This document shows, piece after piece, positions 18,409 through 29,077 of a stretch of 64,000 nt of DNA. Within the stretch, counting starts at the first letter, position 1. Every line of letters starts with the position of its first letter. Origin of the DNA: Malassezia japonica. Lineage: Eukaryota; Basidiomycota; Malasseziomycetes; Malasseziales; Malasseziaceae. Location of the stretch: the NCBI RefSeq assembly GCF_029542785.1, contig NC_083373.1, positions 620,001-684,000 on the forward strand, in the 5' to 3' direction. The notes below the pieces were generated by a model. That model was not told the DNA's origin. It made no database searches and saw nothing but the letters and a program-made list of their open reading frames with translations. The position numbers and the translations under genes were made by a program.

Positions 18409-20922
18409 ATGCTCGCCGCGGTGTCTCCCCTGGCGCGCGGTGCTGTGCCGAGCTCCCAAGGTGCATCAGGGAGTGGCACAGCGCAAGGAGCAACACAGCA
18501 ATATGACACAGACCCACTTAGTGTGATCCGGCGGGCGCTTGGCGCCGAGGAGCAGGTCATCCGTGTGAGCGACAGCAAAACGCGCGAAACATACGATGTG
18601 ACGCTCTCCCGCACGGCGCCGTATGCCTCGCCATTTATCTCTAGGACAGATCAGGAAGAGAGCCCAATGACACGGCGCAAGCGCGGCTCGCGATGGCGCC
18701 GCACCGCCTCGATTCCGCTGGACGACGACGAGGCAGAAGGTCTCACGCCGCCGCTCCGTTCCTACCTCCCTTCGCTGTGGGGCTCGGAGCATAAGTCGGC
18801 GCCGGCCTCGCCACATACCCCGGACGAGGCACAGACCCCGGACGAGGCCGAGGACGCAGTCCAGCGGTCGCATTCCGAGCACCGCCGGCGCCGGAAGGAC
18901 GACAAGCACCGCCCCCGAACGCGGCCGTGGGAGGCGAGCAACCGCTTCCAGCAGGCACTCTATGACGATACAGAGCAGCAGCACGAGGTGCCGCCCGTGC
19001 CGCCCGTGCCGGCATGGGCATCGGCACCGGCACCGTCGTCGTTGGCACCGCCGGCGCTTGCGCCCCCGGCGTCGGAAGAGCACGAGAGCAAGGAGCCGCA
19101 TCCTGCCGTCGCCGCTCCCCCGATCCTCTCGCTGAATATCCCGTCGCTGGGGCGCGCGGAAAATGAGCCGGCAGTCGAAGAGCGCCGCGGCTCGGAAGCG
19201 CCGACGATGCAGAGCACGAATGCCTCGCTCGAGCTCAGCTCCGACGTCGCAGACGGAGGGCACGCCTCGCCGCTGGGCATCGACATGAATACAAGCCCCA
19301 CGTCGGGTGCGCCACGCCAGGGCGAGCGCCGCGCGCGGCTGCAGCGTGCGCCGTCCAGCCACGTCCCGGAGCGTCGCCTGAGCGCCGCGACGAGCTACTC
19401 GAGCATGTCGTCGGCCGGCGCAGTCGAGGCGCCGACGTTTGACGAGGAGATGGCGCAGAATGCGGATAACCTACGCCGCTCGCGCCGCGCCAAGGAGCAG
19501 CAAGGCGCACGGCCGCCGCCGTCGCCGCGGTCGCCCCGCTCGCCCCGCTCGCCGCGGATGCAGCAGCAAGCGCACACCGAGGATACGTCCGAGGTGCCGC
19601 ATGTGCTAGTCGGCAACCTCATCGGCGAGGAGCACGTCAACTACGTGCTCATGTACCACATGCTCACCGGGATCCGGATCGGCGTGTCGCGCTGCGAGTC
19701 GCGTCCGCGCACGCCGCTTACGCCGCAAGACTTTTCGGCCAAGTACAAGTTTACGTTTGACATTGTTGGTAACGAGCTGAGTCCTTCGTCGTTTTACGAT
19801 TTCAAGTTCAAGGACTATGCGCCCGCCGTCTTTCGTGACCTGCGGCACCACTTCCATTTGGACACGGCCGACTACCTCTTGTCGCTCACCGCCAAGTATA
19901 TCCTCTCCGAGCTGGGCTCGCCCGGGAAGAGTGGCTCGTTCTTTTACTTCTCGCGCGACTACCGCTTCATCATCAAGACGATTCGGCACGGCGAGCACAA
20001 GTTCTTGATGAAGATCCTGCCCGAGTACTACCGCCACGTCCGGGCGAATCCCCATACGCTCCTCTCTCAGTTCTACGGACTGCACCGCGTGAAGCTGCCG
20101 GGAGGGCGCAAGATCCACTTTGTGATCATGAACAACCTCTTTCCGCCCCACCGCGATATCCACGAGATGTACGACCTGAAGGGGAGTCTCGTGCACCGCG
20201 AGCAAAAGTCGGCGAACCCCCATGCGGTGCTCAAGGACATGAACTGGGTGCGCCGCGGCCGCAGCATCGAGCTGGGGCCGGAGAAGCGCAGTCTCTTTGT
20301 CCAGCAGCTGCGCAGCGACGTGAGCCTCTTGCAGAAGCTGTCGATCATGGACTACAGTCTGCTCATTGGTCTGCACGACCTCAAGATCGGCAACCACAAC
20401 GAGCTGCAGCAGTCGCTGCAAGTGTTCCAGCCCGAGACGGAGACGCAAGAGTCGGCACAGTCGCCCACGCAGCCGACGCCGGCGCTGCGCCGGCCCAGCA
20501 TCGTAGTGAGCCACGGAGAAGAGTCGGTGCTCCTGGCCTCGCCCGACGCCTCGGTCCAGTCGCCGATCAAGGAAAAGAACCACCAGGCACTGCGCAGCGC
20601 GCTGCGCAGCGCCGACCCGACGGTCCTCTCGGCGCAGACCGCGACCAAGTTGCCGAACCGCATGGCAGAGCGCCGGCACTATGTCTTTTACCAGGACGAG
20701 GGCGGATTCCGCTCCACCAACGAACAGAATGAGCCGACCAATACCATCTACTACTTCGGCATCATCGACCTCTTTACCCAATACGATGCGGTGAAGCGCG
20801 GCGAGCACCTGTGGAAGGGGCTCTTTCACAACCGCCACCTCATCTCTCCCGTGCCTCCCAAAGAGTACGGCGAACGGTTCATCAAGTTTCTGTTGCGGCG
20901 CCCGAATCAGGCGCCTTCATAG
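18409..20922 (+). CDS. MSS4: Phosphatidylinositol-4-phosphate 5-kinase
   Basis: Intronless, 837 aa. The N-terminal half is disordered, with an SPR repeat near residues 372-384. The PIPK domain runs from about 395 to 835: HVLVGNLIGEEHVNYVLMYH, FKFKDYAPAVFRDLR, the glycine loop SELGSPGKSGSFFYFS, the catalytic Lys in RFIIKTI, YDLKGS and the catalytic Asp in IMDYSLLIGLHD. The C-terminal IIDLFTQYDAVKRGEHLWK matches the kinase end. It makes PI(4,5)P2 at the plasma membrane, controlling actin, endocytosis and morphogenesis. The start is the first in-frame ATG after the divergent neighbour. Confidence 0.95.
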   Translation: MLAAVSPLARGAVPSSQGASGSGTAQGATQQYDTDPLSVIRRALGAEEQVIRVSDSKTRETYDVTLSRTAPYASPFISRTDQEESPMTRRKRGSRWRRTASIPLDDDEAEGLTPPLRSYLPSLWGSEHKSAPASPHTPDEAQTPDEAEDAVQRSHSEHRRRRKDDKHRPRTRPWEASNRFQQALYDDTEQQHEVPPVPPVPAWASAPAPSSLAPPALAPPASEEHESKEPHPAVAAPPILSLNIPSLGRAENEPAVEERRGSEAPTMQSTNASLELSSDVADGGHASPLGIDMNTSPTSGAPRQGERRARLQRAPSSHVPERRLSAATSYSSMSSAGAVEAPTFDEEMAQNADNLRRSRRAKEQQGARPPPSPRSPRSPRSPRMQQQAHTEDTSEVPHVLVGNLIGEEHVNYVLMYHMLTGIRIGVSRCESRPRTPLTPQDFSAKYKFTFDIVGNELSPSSFYDFKFKDYAPAVFRDLRHHFHLDTADYLLSLTAKYILSELGSPGKSGSFFYFSRDYRFIIKTIRHGEHKFLMKILPEYYRHVRANPHTLLSQFYGLHRVKLPGGRKIHFVIMNNLFPPHRDIHEMYDLKGSLVHREQKSANPHAVLKDMNWVRRGRSIELGPEKRSLFVQQLRSDVSLLQKLSIMDYSLLIGLHDLKIGNHNELQQSLQVFQPETETQESAQSPTQPTPALRRPSIVVSHGEESVLLASPDASVQSPIKEKNHQALRSALRSADPTVLSAQTATKLPNRMAERRHYVFYQDEGGFRSTNEQNEPTNTIYYFGIIDLFTQYDAVKRGEHLWKGLFHNRHLISPVPPKEYGERFIKFLLRRPNQAPS

Positions 20923-20929
20923 CTACTCA

Positions 20930-22438
20930 CTAGGAACTCGCAACGTCCATCGGCTCGCCTTGCTGTGCCAGGCGCCAGCTCGCCTCCATGTAGCGGTTGG
21001 GGTGCGAGACGCTCTCGCCCTGCCCGAGGCCGTCGCCACGCTGCACGCCTTGCTGCGCGTGCGTAATCTCAAAGAGCCGCGTGCACGCAACGTGGTAGTG
21101 GCCCGCCTTGGCCGCCTGCACAATCTCGGTCTGCTCGTCGGGCGACACATTGTAGTGCGTCGCGAGCGCCGTCGAGAGATTTTGCGGCGAAAAGTGCCGA
21201 AAGGGGCAGCCGTGCGTGTCTTGGGGGCCGGGCGCGTCCTGCGTAATGATACGCGCACAGCTCTTTGCGGGATAGTTTAGCCGGCGGCCCTCAAGACCGT
21301 AGCCGTGGCGGATGTTGTAGCGGTGCTCCTTGTTGAACTTGTCGTCGGTCATCGTGCTAAACATGCGCCGCCAGAAAAGGAGCGCCTCTTCGACCGGCAG
21401 ACCGAGCTCCTTGAGGAAGAGGTTGTATTGCAGACGCCCATAGTGGCGCAGGTGGTGCGTCGCAGTGAGCGTCTCGTGCAGATGCCGCATGCACATCGGC
21501 GCGTGCTTGCGGATGAGCGGCGCGACCATGTCGGCAGTAATGTGCACAGACGAGCCGTCGACACCGACGAGCGACGCATTGGTATAGTCGGTCGTCGCAC
21601 CGACCATCGAGCCCATGCTCAGGTGTTCCAGCACAGGCATCAGGCGGTCGTCCTCGTCGAGGCGCGGCAGCGCACGCGATGTAACCTCGAGCTGGTTCTG
21701 CAGCCGCGCGTGGAACTCGGCAATGATCAGGCTGCTCTGCTCTTTGGTCGGAATCCACGCGGTGCCGCGGCTCACAAACACACGGCGGCGCTCGACCAGG
21801 TCCGGCACGCGGTGCCACGGCACCTGGAGGAAACTCTCGCTCTCAAACGTCGCGGCCAGGCGGGGGTGGCACGCAAGCAGCTGCTCACGGTGCCGGCGTT
21901 GCTCTTCGGGCGAGACGATGCGCCAGGCAAAGTCTTGCGCGCGGAGAAAGGATTCTTTTTCTGCGAGGTGCTCCGTCTCGAGCTTGTAGCGAAAGAGCGC
22001 CGTCTCGGCGTGCAGGAACCGCCGGCGCAGCTCCTCGGTGCGCGAAAAGGCCAGGCGCAGGACAAAGTGCGACACATGGTCCTTGATACGCTCGCGCTGC
22101 AGCTCTTTCGCTTTCGCCGCCGCCGTGGATACCGCGCCAGAGAGCGCCACCGCGTTGGAGCGCAGCACGAGAAACTCGCCCGAGCGGCGCTCGATCGCCG
22201 CCTTGATCTCGGGCCACGACTGGTTGCGCGCCGAGGCCGTCTCGATCTCGGCGAGGACGCGCAGGCGGTCGAGCGCCCACCCCTCAAACTCCTCGACGGT
22301 AATGTCCTGGACCGGGGGCACACTATACATATTCAGGCGAAAGGGGTACTGCGCAAGGCCGCTGCCGCGCGACGGATGGTGCGCAACTTGCGCGCCCTTG
22401 CCGCCGTCCTGCGCCAAAGGTCCAGCCGTACGGAACAT
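20930..22438 (-). CDS. PRI2: DNA primase large subunit
   Basis: Single exon, 502 aa. The N-terminal helical half begins YPFRLNMYSVPPVQDITVEE. The C-terminal iron-sulphur domain has the four expected cysteines, in PMCMRHLHETL, KSCARIITQD, HGCPFRHFS and HVACTRLFEI. Pri2 pairs with Pri1 and Pol1/Pol12 to make RNA-DNA primers; its 4Fe-4S domain is needed for primer initiation. The start is the first ATG (MFRTAGPLAQDGG). A CACGTG box lies 38 bp upstream at 22477-22482, and the UTP6 stop is 56 bp upstream. Confidence 0.95.
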   Translation of the reverse strand: MFRTAGPLAQDGGKGAQVAHHPSRGSGLAQYPFRLNMYSVPPVQDITVEEFEGWALDRLRVLAEIETASARNQSWPEIKAAIERRSGEFLVLRSNAVALSGAVSTAAAKAKELQRERIKDHVSHFVLRLAFSRTEELRRRFLHAETALFRYKLETEHLAEKESFLRAQDFAWRIVSPEEQRRHREQLLACHPRLAATFESESFLQVPWHRVPDLVERRRVFVSRGTAWIPTKEQSSLIIAEFHARLQNQLEVTSRALPRLDEDDRLMPVLEHLSMGSMVGATTDYTNASLVGVDGSSVHITADMVAPLIRKHAPMCMRHLHETLTATHHLRHYGRLQYNLFLKELGLPVEEALLFWRRMFSTMTDDKFNKEHRYNIRHGYGLEGRRLNYPAKSCARIITQDAPGPQDTHGCPFRHFSPQNLSTALATHYNVSPDEQTEIVQAAKAGHYHVACTRLFEITHAQQGVQRGDGLGQGESVSHPNRYMEASWRLAQQGEPMDVASS

Positions 22439-22494
22439 GATGGCCAAAAGTACGCGTCGCGTCGCGTCGCGCGCGCCACGTGGTATGTGGAGGT

Positions 22495-25482
22495 CTATAC
22501 GCTATCCACCAAAGCGTGCCACGCGGTTTCCAGCGCGTGGGCAGAGGCAGCCTCGGTGGCTTGCAGGCGGTGCAGCGCGCGCTGAAAGGTGGCGAGGGCC
22601 GCGGGCATGTCGTGCTTGGACTCGACAAGGAACGCGAGGTACTTGGCCCAGACCTCGTCCAGCGGAAGGCGGCCGCTGCCGCGCTCGGTCTGCGCAATGG
22701 CCCGCTCGTAGAGCTCCGTAGCGCGCTTCTGCAGGCCGGCGTACGCGTCGGGCGATAGCACCTCGAGGAGCACCGCCTCGCGGTTCGCGAGCTCGAGCCA
22801 GCACTCGACGCTCGCGGAGCTGTGCGAAAAGAGGTGGCGGAGCGCTTTGTCTTTGCTCGCACTGCGCACTTCCTCCGCCTCGCCTTGCGCGACACTCGCC
22901 TCGGGCGACGCGGCAAAAAGGAAAAAGCGCTGCACCACATCGTCGTGCAGCGCCTGGGCATACATACGCGCGGTGCCGACGAGCTGCGACGAGGCGAGCA
23001 GCGCACCGGTGCGGGCGACGGCGAGCTCGAGCGTGCTCCACGCCCACTTGCTTGCGCGGCGCGCGAGCTTGGGCGCGTCGGGCGCGACATGCGCCGCGTG
23101 CTGCGCCCACGCCATAAAGTCGAGCCACAGCGCAACGCGCGCCGAGTGGGGCGCGAGCAGCGCGGCGGACTCGGGCAGCGCAGCGTGCGTCGACTCGAGC
23201 CAGAGCACAAGCGAGCCCCACACGGGCGCCGAGGTATCTTGAGCGACATGCGTGGCGCTTGTGCACGCATCGAGCATGCTGAGCCACGCTGCACGTGCCG
23301 CACCGGCATCCTGGCCGTCCGAGGCCCAGGAAAAGGCAAACGGCGCAGCGGCGTCCGTGCCGGGGAGGCCACGCTCCGCGGCCTGGCGCCCAATGCGCTC
23401 GTACAGCGCCCAGGCACCAGGGTGCATCGCGTCGGTCTCGGCCAGGCGCTGTGCGTCGCGGTACAGCGAGGCGAGTGTTTCGTCGTCGTCCACCGCATCC
23501 AGGCGGCGGACGAGCTGCTCGACTGCGAGCCAGGCCAGGTCCAGGTGGGGGCCGTCGCGGAGAAGCGCGTCGAGCAGCTTGTCTTCGGCGCGGCCGAGGT
23601 ACTTGAGCAGGTTCGCCTCGTCGATGCCGGCGCGCGTGGGGTTCGCGAGGAAGCGCAGCGTCGCGAGGAACGCAAGCGCAAGCGCCTCGTCGTCTGCGGA
23701 TTGGTGCTTGCGGAAGAGCGTGACGAGCGTGCGGATCACCACAGGGAGGTCACCGCTCTCGGACAGCATCGCGAGGAACGGCGTCGCTTGCCAGCCCACC
23801 GAGCCGTCGTCCGACACGGCCTCGCTCACGACCGACTCGTCGTCGTCGTCGTCGTCGACCGCTTCTTGCGTGCGCACCACAAGCCGCTCCGAGACGACCT
23901 GCAGCAGGAAGAGCACGGGGCGGCATACGCTCCACGGATCAAGCGTACCCACGCCACCCTCGGCGACACGCAGGTCATGGGGGATCGCCGCGAGCGCATA
24001 CAGCGCATCAAGGGGGGGCGAAAAGGTAGGGTGCACCTTGCTCGCGCCGTGCAGCAGCCCGTTCTGCTCGAGCTCCGTCTCGGCGAGCGACGCCGGGAGC
24101 GCCGCCCACTCCATGTCCTTGCGCACGCCGTGCGAGAACGGGTGCAGGAGTGGGTGCACACACTTTAGCACCGCGTCCGCCAGCTGTCCGGCCTCGGACC
24201 ACGCCGAGGCGGTGGTGTCGAGCGCGGCGAGCACGCCGTCAATCAGCCGGTTGCGCAGCACATCGCCCGAGCCGAGCGTGTCCTTCGAGGTGCGCAGCGA
24301 GATCACCTCGCCACCCGCACGCACGACCACCGAGTCATAAAAGGGGAAGGAGGCGAGGAGCTGGAGGAGCGCCACATACAAATACAGTTGCACAGTCGTC
24401 GGCAGCGCCTTTTGTGCATTCGCAAGCAGGATGAGCGGGATGGAGCCGCTCATGATCTGCTTGTGCCCTTCGGGGATCTGGATACCCGCCGAAGGCGCGG
24501 TGCGCTCCGTCGCAAAGGTCTCTTGTTCGTCCAGCGTCGCCTCCGGGACGTCATCGTCGACCTCGGCTTCGGCCGCAGCCGCCTCCTCGTCCTCTTCCGC
24601 GTCTTCCGGGGCGACCGTGTGTGCAGCAGCGCGCGCCGAGGCAAAGGCTTCGCCTTGCAGGACAGGCGCCGCATCCGCGCCACTGTCCAGGCCCAGCACA
24701 CGCCACCGGCGGCGCAGGCGCTCGACAAAGACGAGCTCCATGCGGAAGTACTCCACCCAGAGCCGAAGCACATCCTGCTCGTACTCGTTGAGCGACCAGC
24801 GCAGCGTGCCGGGGTCGCGCACGGCGCGGCCGCCGTTCTTGGCCTTGCGCACCTTGCTCGGCGCCTGCTCCACGGCCTCTTGTGCGAGCTTCGCATCGGT
24901 ATCCACCAGCGGGTTCATGCGCAGACCCCGCTGCAGCAGCGCACGCGCCGCAGTTGTGTCGGCATTGCCGTTCAGCTCGTAGTCCGCCGCCGACAGCCAC
25001 AGGGCGACGTGCGAAGGATGCAGCGACAGTGCGCGTGCGTACACGCGGCCGGCCACTACGCGCATCTTGCGGCTGCGTGCCCACGCCAGGTAGCGCTCCC
25101 ACGCATCGACGTCGTAGCGGAACTTGCGCACCATGCGCTCAAAGATGCCGATGCACACCGCCGAGTACGACGCTGCCTGTTTTGCGAAAAAGTTGCGGGG
25201 CAGCAGGCGCGCCTTGTGCTCGGCATCCGGAAGCCGCGCCTGTTTGCTGGCCTCGCGCATACGCTCGCGCGCACGCAGCTGCACGAGGCTATTCAGGTCA
25301 TCTTCGAATTCGAGGTACTGTACAAAGTCAGCCTTGTCCGCTTTGCGGCGGATCAGCCGGGCCTCGAAGCCTTGGCGCTGGCTAGTGATAGAGCGGAGCT
25401 CGTCCTTTGACAGGAGGCCCTGCTCATCAAGGAGCTTGAGCTGAGGGAGCGAGCGCTCCAGCGAGTACTGCACACGCTCCAT
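22495..25482 (-). CDS. UTP6: U3 snoRNP/SSU processome protein Utp6, enlarged
   Basis: Single exon, 995 aa. The N-terminus is the Utp6 signature (MERVQYSLERSLPQLKLLDE, FEARLIRRKADKADFVQYL) and is followed by HAT repeats (AWERYLAWARSRKMRVVAGR, LWLSAADYELNGNADTTAAR). HAT-like helices resume near the C-terminus. The middle, about residues 300-700, contains acidic insertions. Utp6 is a UTP-B subunit in 18S rRNA processing. Yeast Utp6 is about 440 aa, so this protein is more than twice that size, with extra helical repeats. TCACGTGA at 25525-25532 lies 42 bp upstream of the ATG. Confidence 0.88.
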   Translation of the reverse strand: MERVQYSLERSLPQLKLLDEQGLLSKDELRSITSQRQGFEARLIRRKADKADFVQYLEFEDDLNSLVQLRARERMREASKQARLPDAEHKARLLPRNFFAKQAASYSAVCIGIFERMVRKFRYDVDAWERYLAWARSRKMRVVAGRVYARALSLHPSHVALWLSAADYELNGNADTTAARALLQRGLRMNPLVDTDAKLAQEAVEQAPSKVRKAKNGGRAVRDPGTLRWSLNEYEQDVLRLWVEYFRMELVFVERLRRRWRVLGLDSGADAAPVLQGEAFASARAAAHTVAPEDAEEDEEAAAAEAEVDDDVPEATLDEQETFATERTAPSAGIQIPEGHKQIMSGSIPLILLANAQKALPTTVQLYLYVALLQLLASFPFYDSVVVRAGGEVISLRTSKDTLGSGDVLRNRLIDGVLAALDTTASAWSEAGQLADAVLKCVHPLLHPFSHGVRKDMEWAALPASLAETELEQNGLLHGASKVHPTFSPPLDALYALAAIPHDLRVAEGGVGTLDPWSVCRPVLFLLQVVSERLVVRTQEAVDDDDDDESVVSEAVSDDGSVGWQATPFLAMLSESGDLPVVIRTLVTLFRKHQSADDEALALAFLATLRFLANPTRAGIDEANLLKYLGRAEDKLLDALLRDGPHLDLAWLAVEQLVRRLDAVDDDETLASLYRDAQRLAETDAMHPGAWALYERIGRQAAERGLPGTDAAAPFAFSWASDGQDAGAARAAWLSMLDACTSATHVAQDTSAPVWGSLVLWLESTHAALPESAALLAPHSARVALWLDFMAWAQHAAHVAPDAPKLARRASKWAWSTLELAVARTGALLASSQLVGTARMYAQALHDDVVQRFFLFAASPEASVAQGEAEEVRSASKDKALRHLFSHSSASVECWLELANREAVLLEVLSPDAYAGLQKRATELYERAIAQTERGSGRLPLDEVWAKYLAFLVESKHDMPAALATFQRALHRLQATEAASAHALETAWHALVDSV

Positions 25483-25517
25483 GCGGAGGAGAGGTGCAGC
25501 GCAAAATTTCGCCACGA

Positions 25518-26515
25518 CTATTGATCACGTGAGCTATGGCGGCGGCCGGCGAGGCGGTCGAGCAGCACCGCGGTGCAGGCAATGAGCGCGCGCGACTCGT
25601 CGGGCTCCGCAAAGGCGCTGCCGGCCCAGCGGATTTTGCCGTCGGGTCCGACCAGGTAGGTGTACCCGACGTGCTTGTTGTGCAGGCCCATTCCCTCGCG
25701 CACGCTGTCCATATTTTGAGCGCTCAGAAGATAGGTCGATTGCAGCTTGGGGGCGACCGTCGCACGCAGCGTCGAGATAAAGAGCTTGATGAGATATGCC
25801 TTCAGCGAGTTCTCCTGTAGGTTGATTTGGATGAGCTGGAAGTTGGGATCGTCACCAAAACGGTCAAGCGTGGCCTGGTAGAAGCTGCGGGTATGTTCCT
25901 CCGACACTTTGGACGTGAGCATCGCGACCACCGAGACTTTGCCAAAGATCATGTCAGACGTGTGCTTCTGCGAGCGATCCGCAAGGCAGGTGCCTTGGAT
26001 ATCGGGAAAGAAGAGCGATTTCTGGGTGAGCGAAGACGACATACATCGTGCCGGATCATGGTATTCGGACTCCGCCAGGTCTTGCCGCCGTGCGAGCGGA
26101 TCTCGTGGAAGTCGTGGAAGTAGCCGCGCGTGGCTTCCTTGACAATCATGCGGCGCTTGGCAATGCGCGCGTCGCGGTCATACCATTCGGGATGGCGCTC
26201 GCTCCACGACACTTTTTCGGACGTGGGGCGACCCGGCACGCCAAGGGGACGAGAAAGGTAGGGCAGCGGCTGCTTGTCCATCGCTGCAGCGGCCTCGGAC
26301 GTCGACGTGGTGAACGAGCGCTCGACAGGCTCGCCGGCGCCGGGCGAAGGTGCACCTTGCTGTTCCTCGTCCTTCTTGGGCTCCTTCGGCGGATCAGGGC
26401 GATCAGCAAGGAAGCGCCGCGCAACGTAGGCGTGGGTATCTGTGCGCAGGCGTGCAGTGTGCGTGGCACGCAGACCCGCGCGCCAGAGGGCGATGTGGTG
26501 CACCCCGATCCGCAT
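25518..26515 (-). CDS. ATP10: Mitochondrial ATP synthase assembly factor Atp10
   Basis: Exons 26515-26045 and 26021-25518 (23-nt intron), 324 aa. An Arg/Ala-rich presequence is followed by a short Glu/Pro-rich linker and then the Atp10 domain: a basic region with RRMIVKEATRGYFHDFHEI, HDKSLFFPDIQGTCLAD across the splice, and the thioredoxin-like segment VSVVAMLTSKVSEEH to YLVGPDGKIRWAGSAFAEP. Atp10 helps Atp6 join the Atp9 ring in the inner membrane. The gene is followed in tandem by UTP6 with 35 bp between, and a TCACGTGA lies in that gap. Confidence 0.92.
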
Positions 26516-26741
26516 GGCGTGGACGCGTGGGGGAAATTCTGAAAGGGACGAATTACGTGAAATAGGACGAATTGGCCCAGGCGCCGAGGAAGCACTCGCA
26601 GAAAATTGGGAGCTTGGCGCGCGCGAGAAAAAAGCGGACTAGGGAACGGACCGAGCCCAAGAACATGACACACATGCCCTAGAGCGACGCTCGCGCCCTA
26701 CGGCCCCTCCCACGCAGCTGCGCGCCGCAACGTCATGCTAG

Positions 26742-27611
<870 letters not shown>

Positions 27612-28145
27612 GCCAAGGATATACGTGAATAGGCTCTCTATCATCCATGTACCTCATTTTCTACTATTCCCTCTACACGATCTCGTACGCGCATGGGCCG
27701 CGTGCACGATCGGTCGTACGATCGGCGCGAGGCAACCCACGTGGCCCCACGCGAGTCCCGGCCGAAAGCGCTTCTTGCATTGAGTGGAGCGGACTACTCG
27801 GCGGTTGACTCATGCATGCTGCGGCACACACCTGCAAGTCTTGCAGCCAATGATGCATTTCCATCATTTCCGGAATAGACACAACACGACAATCCAGACT
27901 CTGCATGCACGCAGTTTACCGCATAGGGCCGCGTAGGTGCTCATCTTATCGGCCGATTCCCTAGTGTTTTCCGCAATAGTCGATGTGCGTTCACCGGGTT
28001 GGAAAGACGCGCATGTTTGTTTGGCCAGGCGTGGCGGGCAGGCCATATCCGAGCTAAACCGAAGCCAGCGTGGGCCGCCCGTTAGAAAACCCATTAAGCA
28101 CCAACCCGTTGTTTTCCTACCACACCAGCTTCCTCACCTTGCACA
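27612..28145. promoter_or_regulatory. Long intergenic region upstream of the secreted-protein gene
   Basis: This 534-bp stretch holds no supported gene. The last 30 bp before the downstream ATG are pyrimidine-rich (TTTTCCTACCACACC, CTTCCTCACC), like leaders of highly expressed fungal genes. A CACGTG at 27741 lies about 400 bp from either candidate start and is not placed like the start-proximal boxes. Confidence 0.4.
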
Positions 28146-28838
28146 ATGGTCAAGCTTAGCACTCCCGTTGCCCTTCTGGCCGTTGCCGTTGCCGGTGCAT
28201 TCGCCCAGGCTCCTGCCTCGTCGGCTGCCTCGTCGGCCGCTGGCGCCGGCTCGTCGGCCGCCGCCCCTGCTCAGTCGTCCGAGGCTCCTCCCTCGTCGGC
28301 CTCGCCCTCGGCCTCGCCCAGCCAGGCTGCTGGTGGCGGCGGCGGCGGCTCCGGTGGCTCGTCGAGCGCCGTCTGCTCGGCTCTCTTTAACCCCTCGGTG
28401 AGCCAGGTGAACTGCCAGGAGAGCTCGACTGTTGTTCCCCCCTACAACCGTACGTATTCACGCGTTGGTCCCTCTAACCACAGTGTCGTCGCTTGTGAGC
28501 TTCTTCATCGGCAAGTACTCGGCTGGTCCCGAGGGTAAGATGGTCAGCGAGGTGGCTGAGGACATGGCCAACCAGGTCGTCCACTACTACCCGACCGTGA
28601 CTGCCTCGAAGTCGGACATCCAATACGTACGTACCTCTACGAGGTTTTGTGCTGACCACAGTCGTTCCAGGAGGGTCTCCTTGCCAGCATCCGCAAGAGT
28701 GACGACAAGTTCGCCCCCGTTGAGTCGATGAAGCCCCCGAAGAACGGCGCTGCCTCGAAGTACGCTGTCTCGAAGTACGTCGTCCCTGCCTCGGTGGCTG
28801 CCATCGCCGCTGTTGCCGGTGGTGCCGTGCTGCTCTAA
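28146..28838 (+). CDS. Secreted, probably GPI-anchored Ser/Ala-rich protein
   Basis: Exons 28146-28449, 28484-28626 and 28662-28838 (introns 34 and 35 nt), 207 aa. A signal peptide covers residues 1-20 (LLAVAVAGAFAQ, cut after AFA). A Ser/Ala/Pro/Gly-rich segment, likely O-mannosylated, runs to about residue 75. A small domain with two cysteines follows (VCSALFNPSVSQVNCQ, SLVSFFIGKYSAGPEGKMV, VVHYYPTVTASKSDIQY). The end is a hydrophobic tail (VPASVAAIAAVAGGAVLL) after a small-residue site, as in GPI signals. Codons are biased toward TC-ending forms (GCC, TCG, CTC), suggesting high expression. It is probably a cell-wall protein; no family was recognised. Confidence 0.82.
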
Positions 28839-29077
28839 GCGCATCGTTACTTGTTGACTAGCCCGCAAGTCCTGCGGCTGGCTTTTTGATGTGACTAGAC
28901 GCAGTATCTTTTCGCGTGACGACAAGACCACGATTGTGAGGGTGTTTCATCTTAATCAAGTTCGTTGTGGCGCGTAGTCCTTAGACTTCAATAATGCCAC
29001 TGTGTCACTGCTGTGGTCTTGGTTACTAGATTTCAATCGTGTCGCATTCGACTCTGGCTGTTTTTGCCCCTCGGGCC

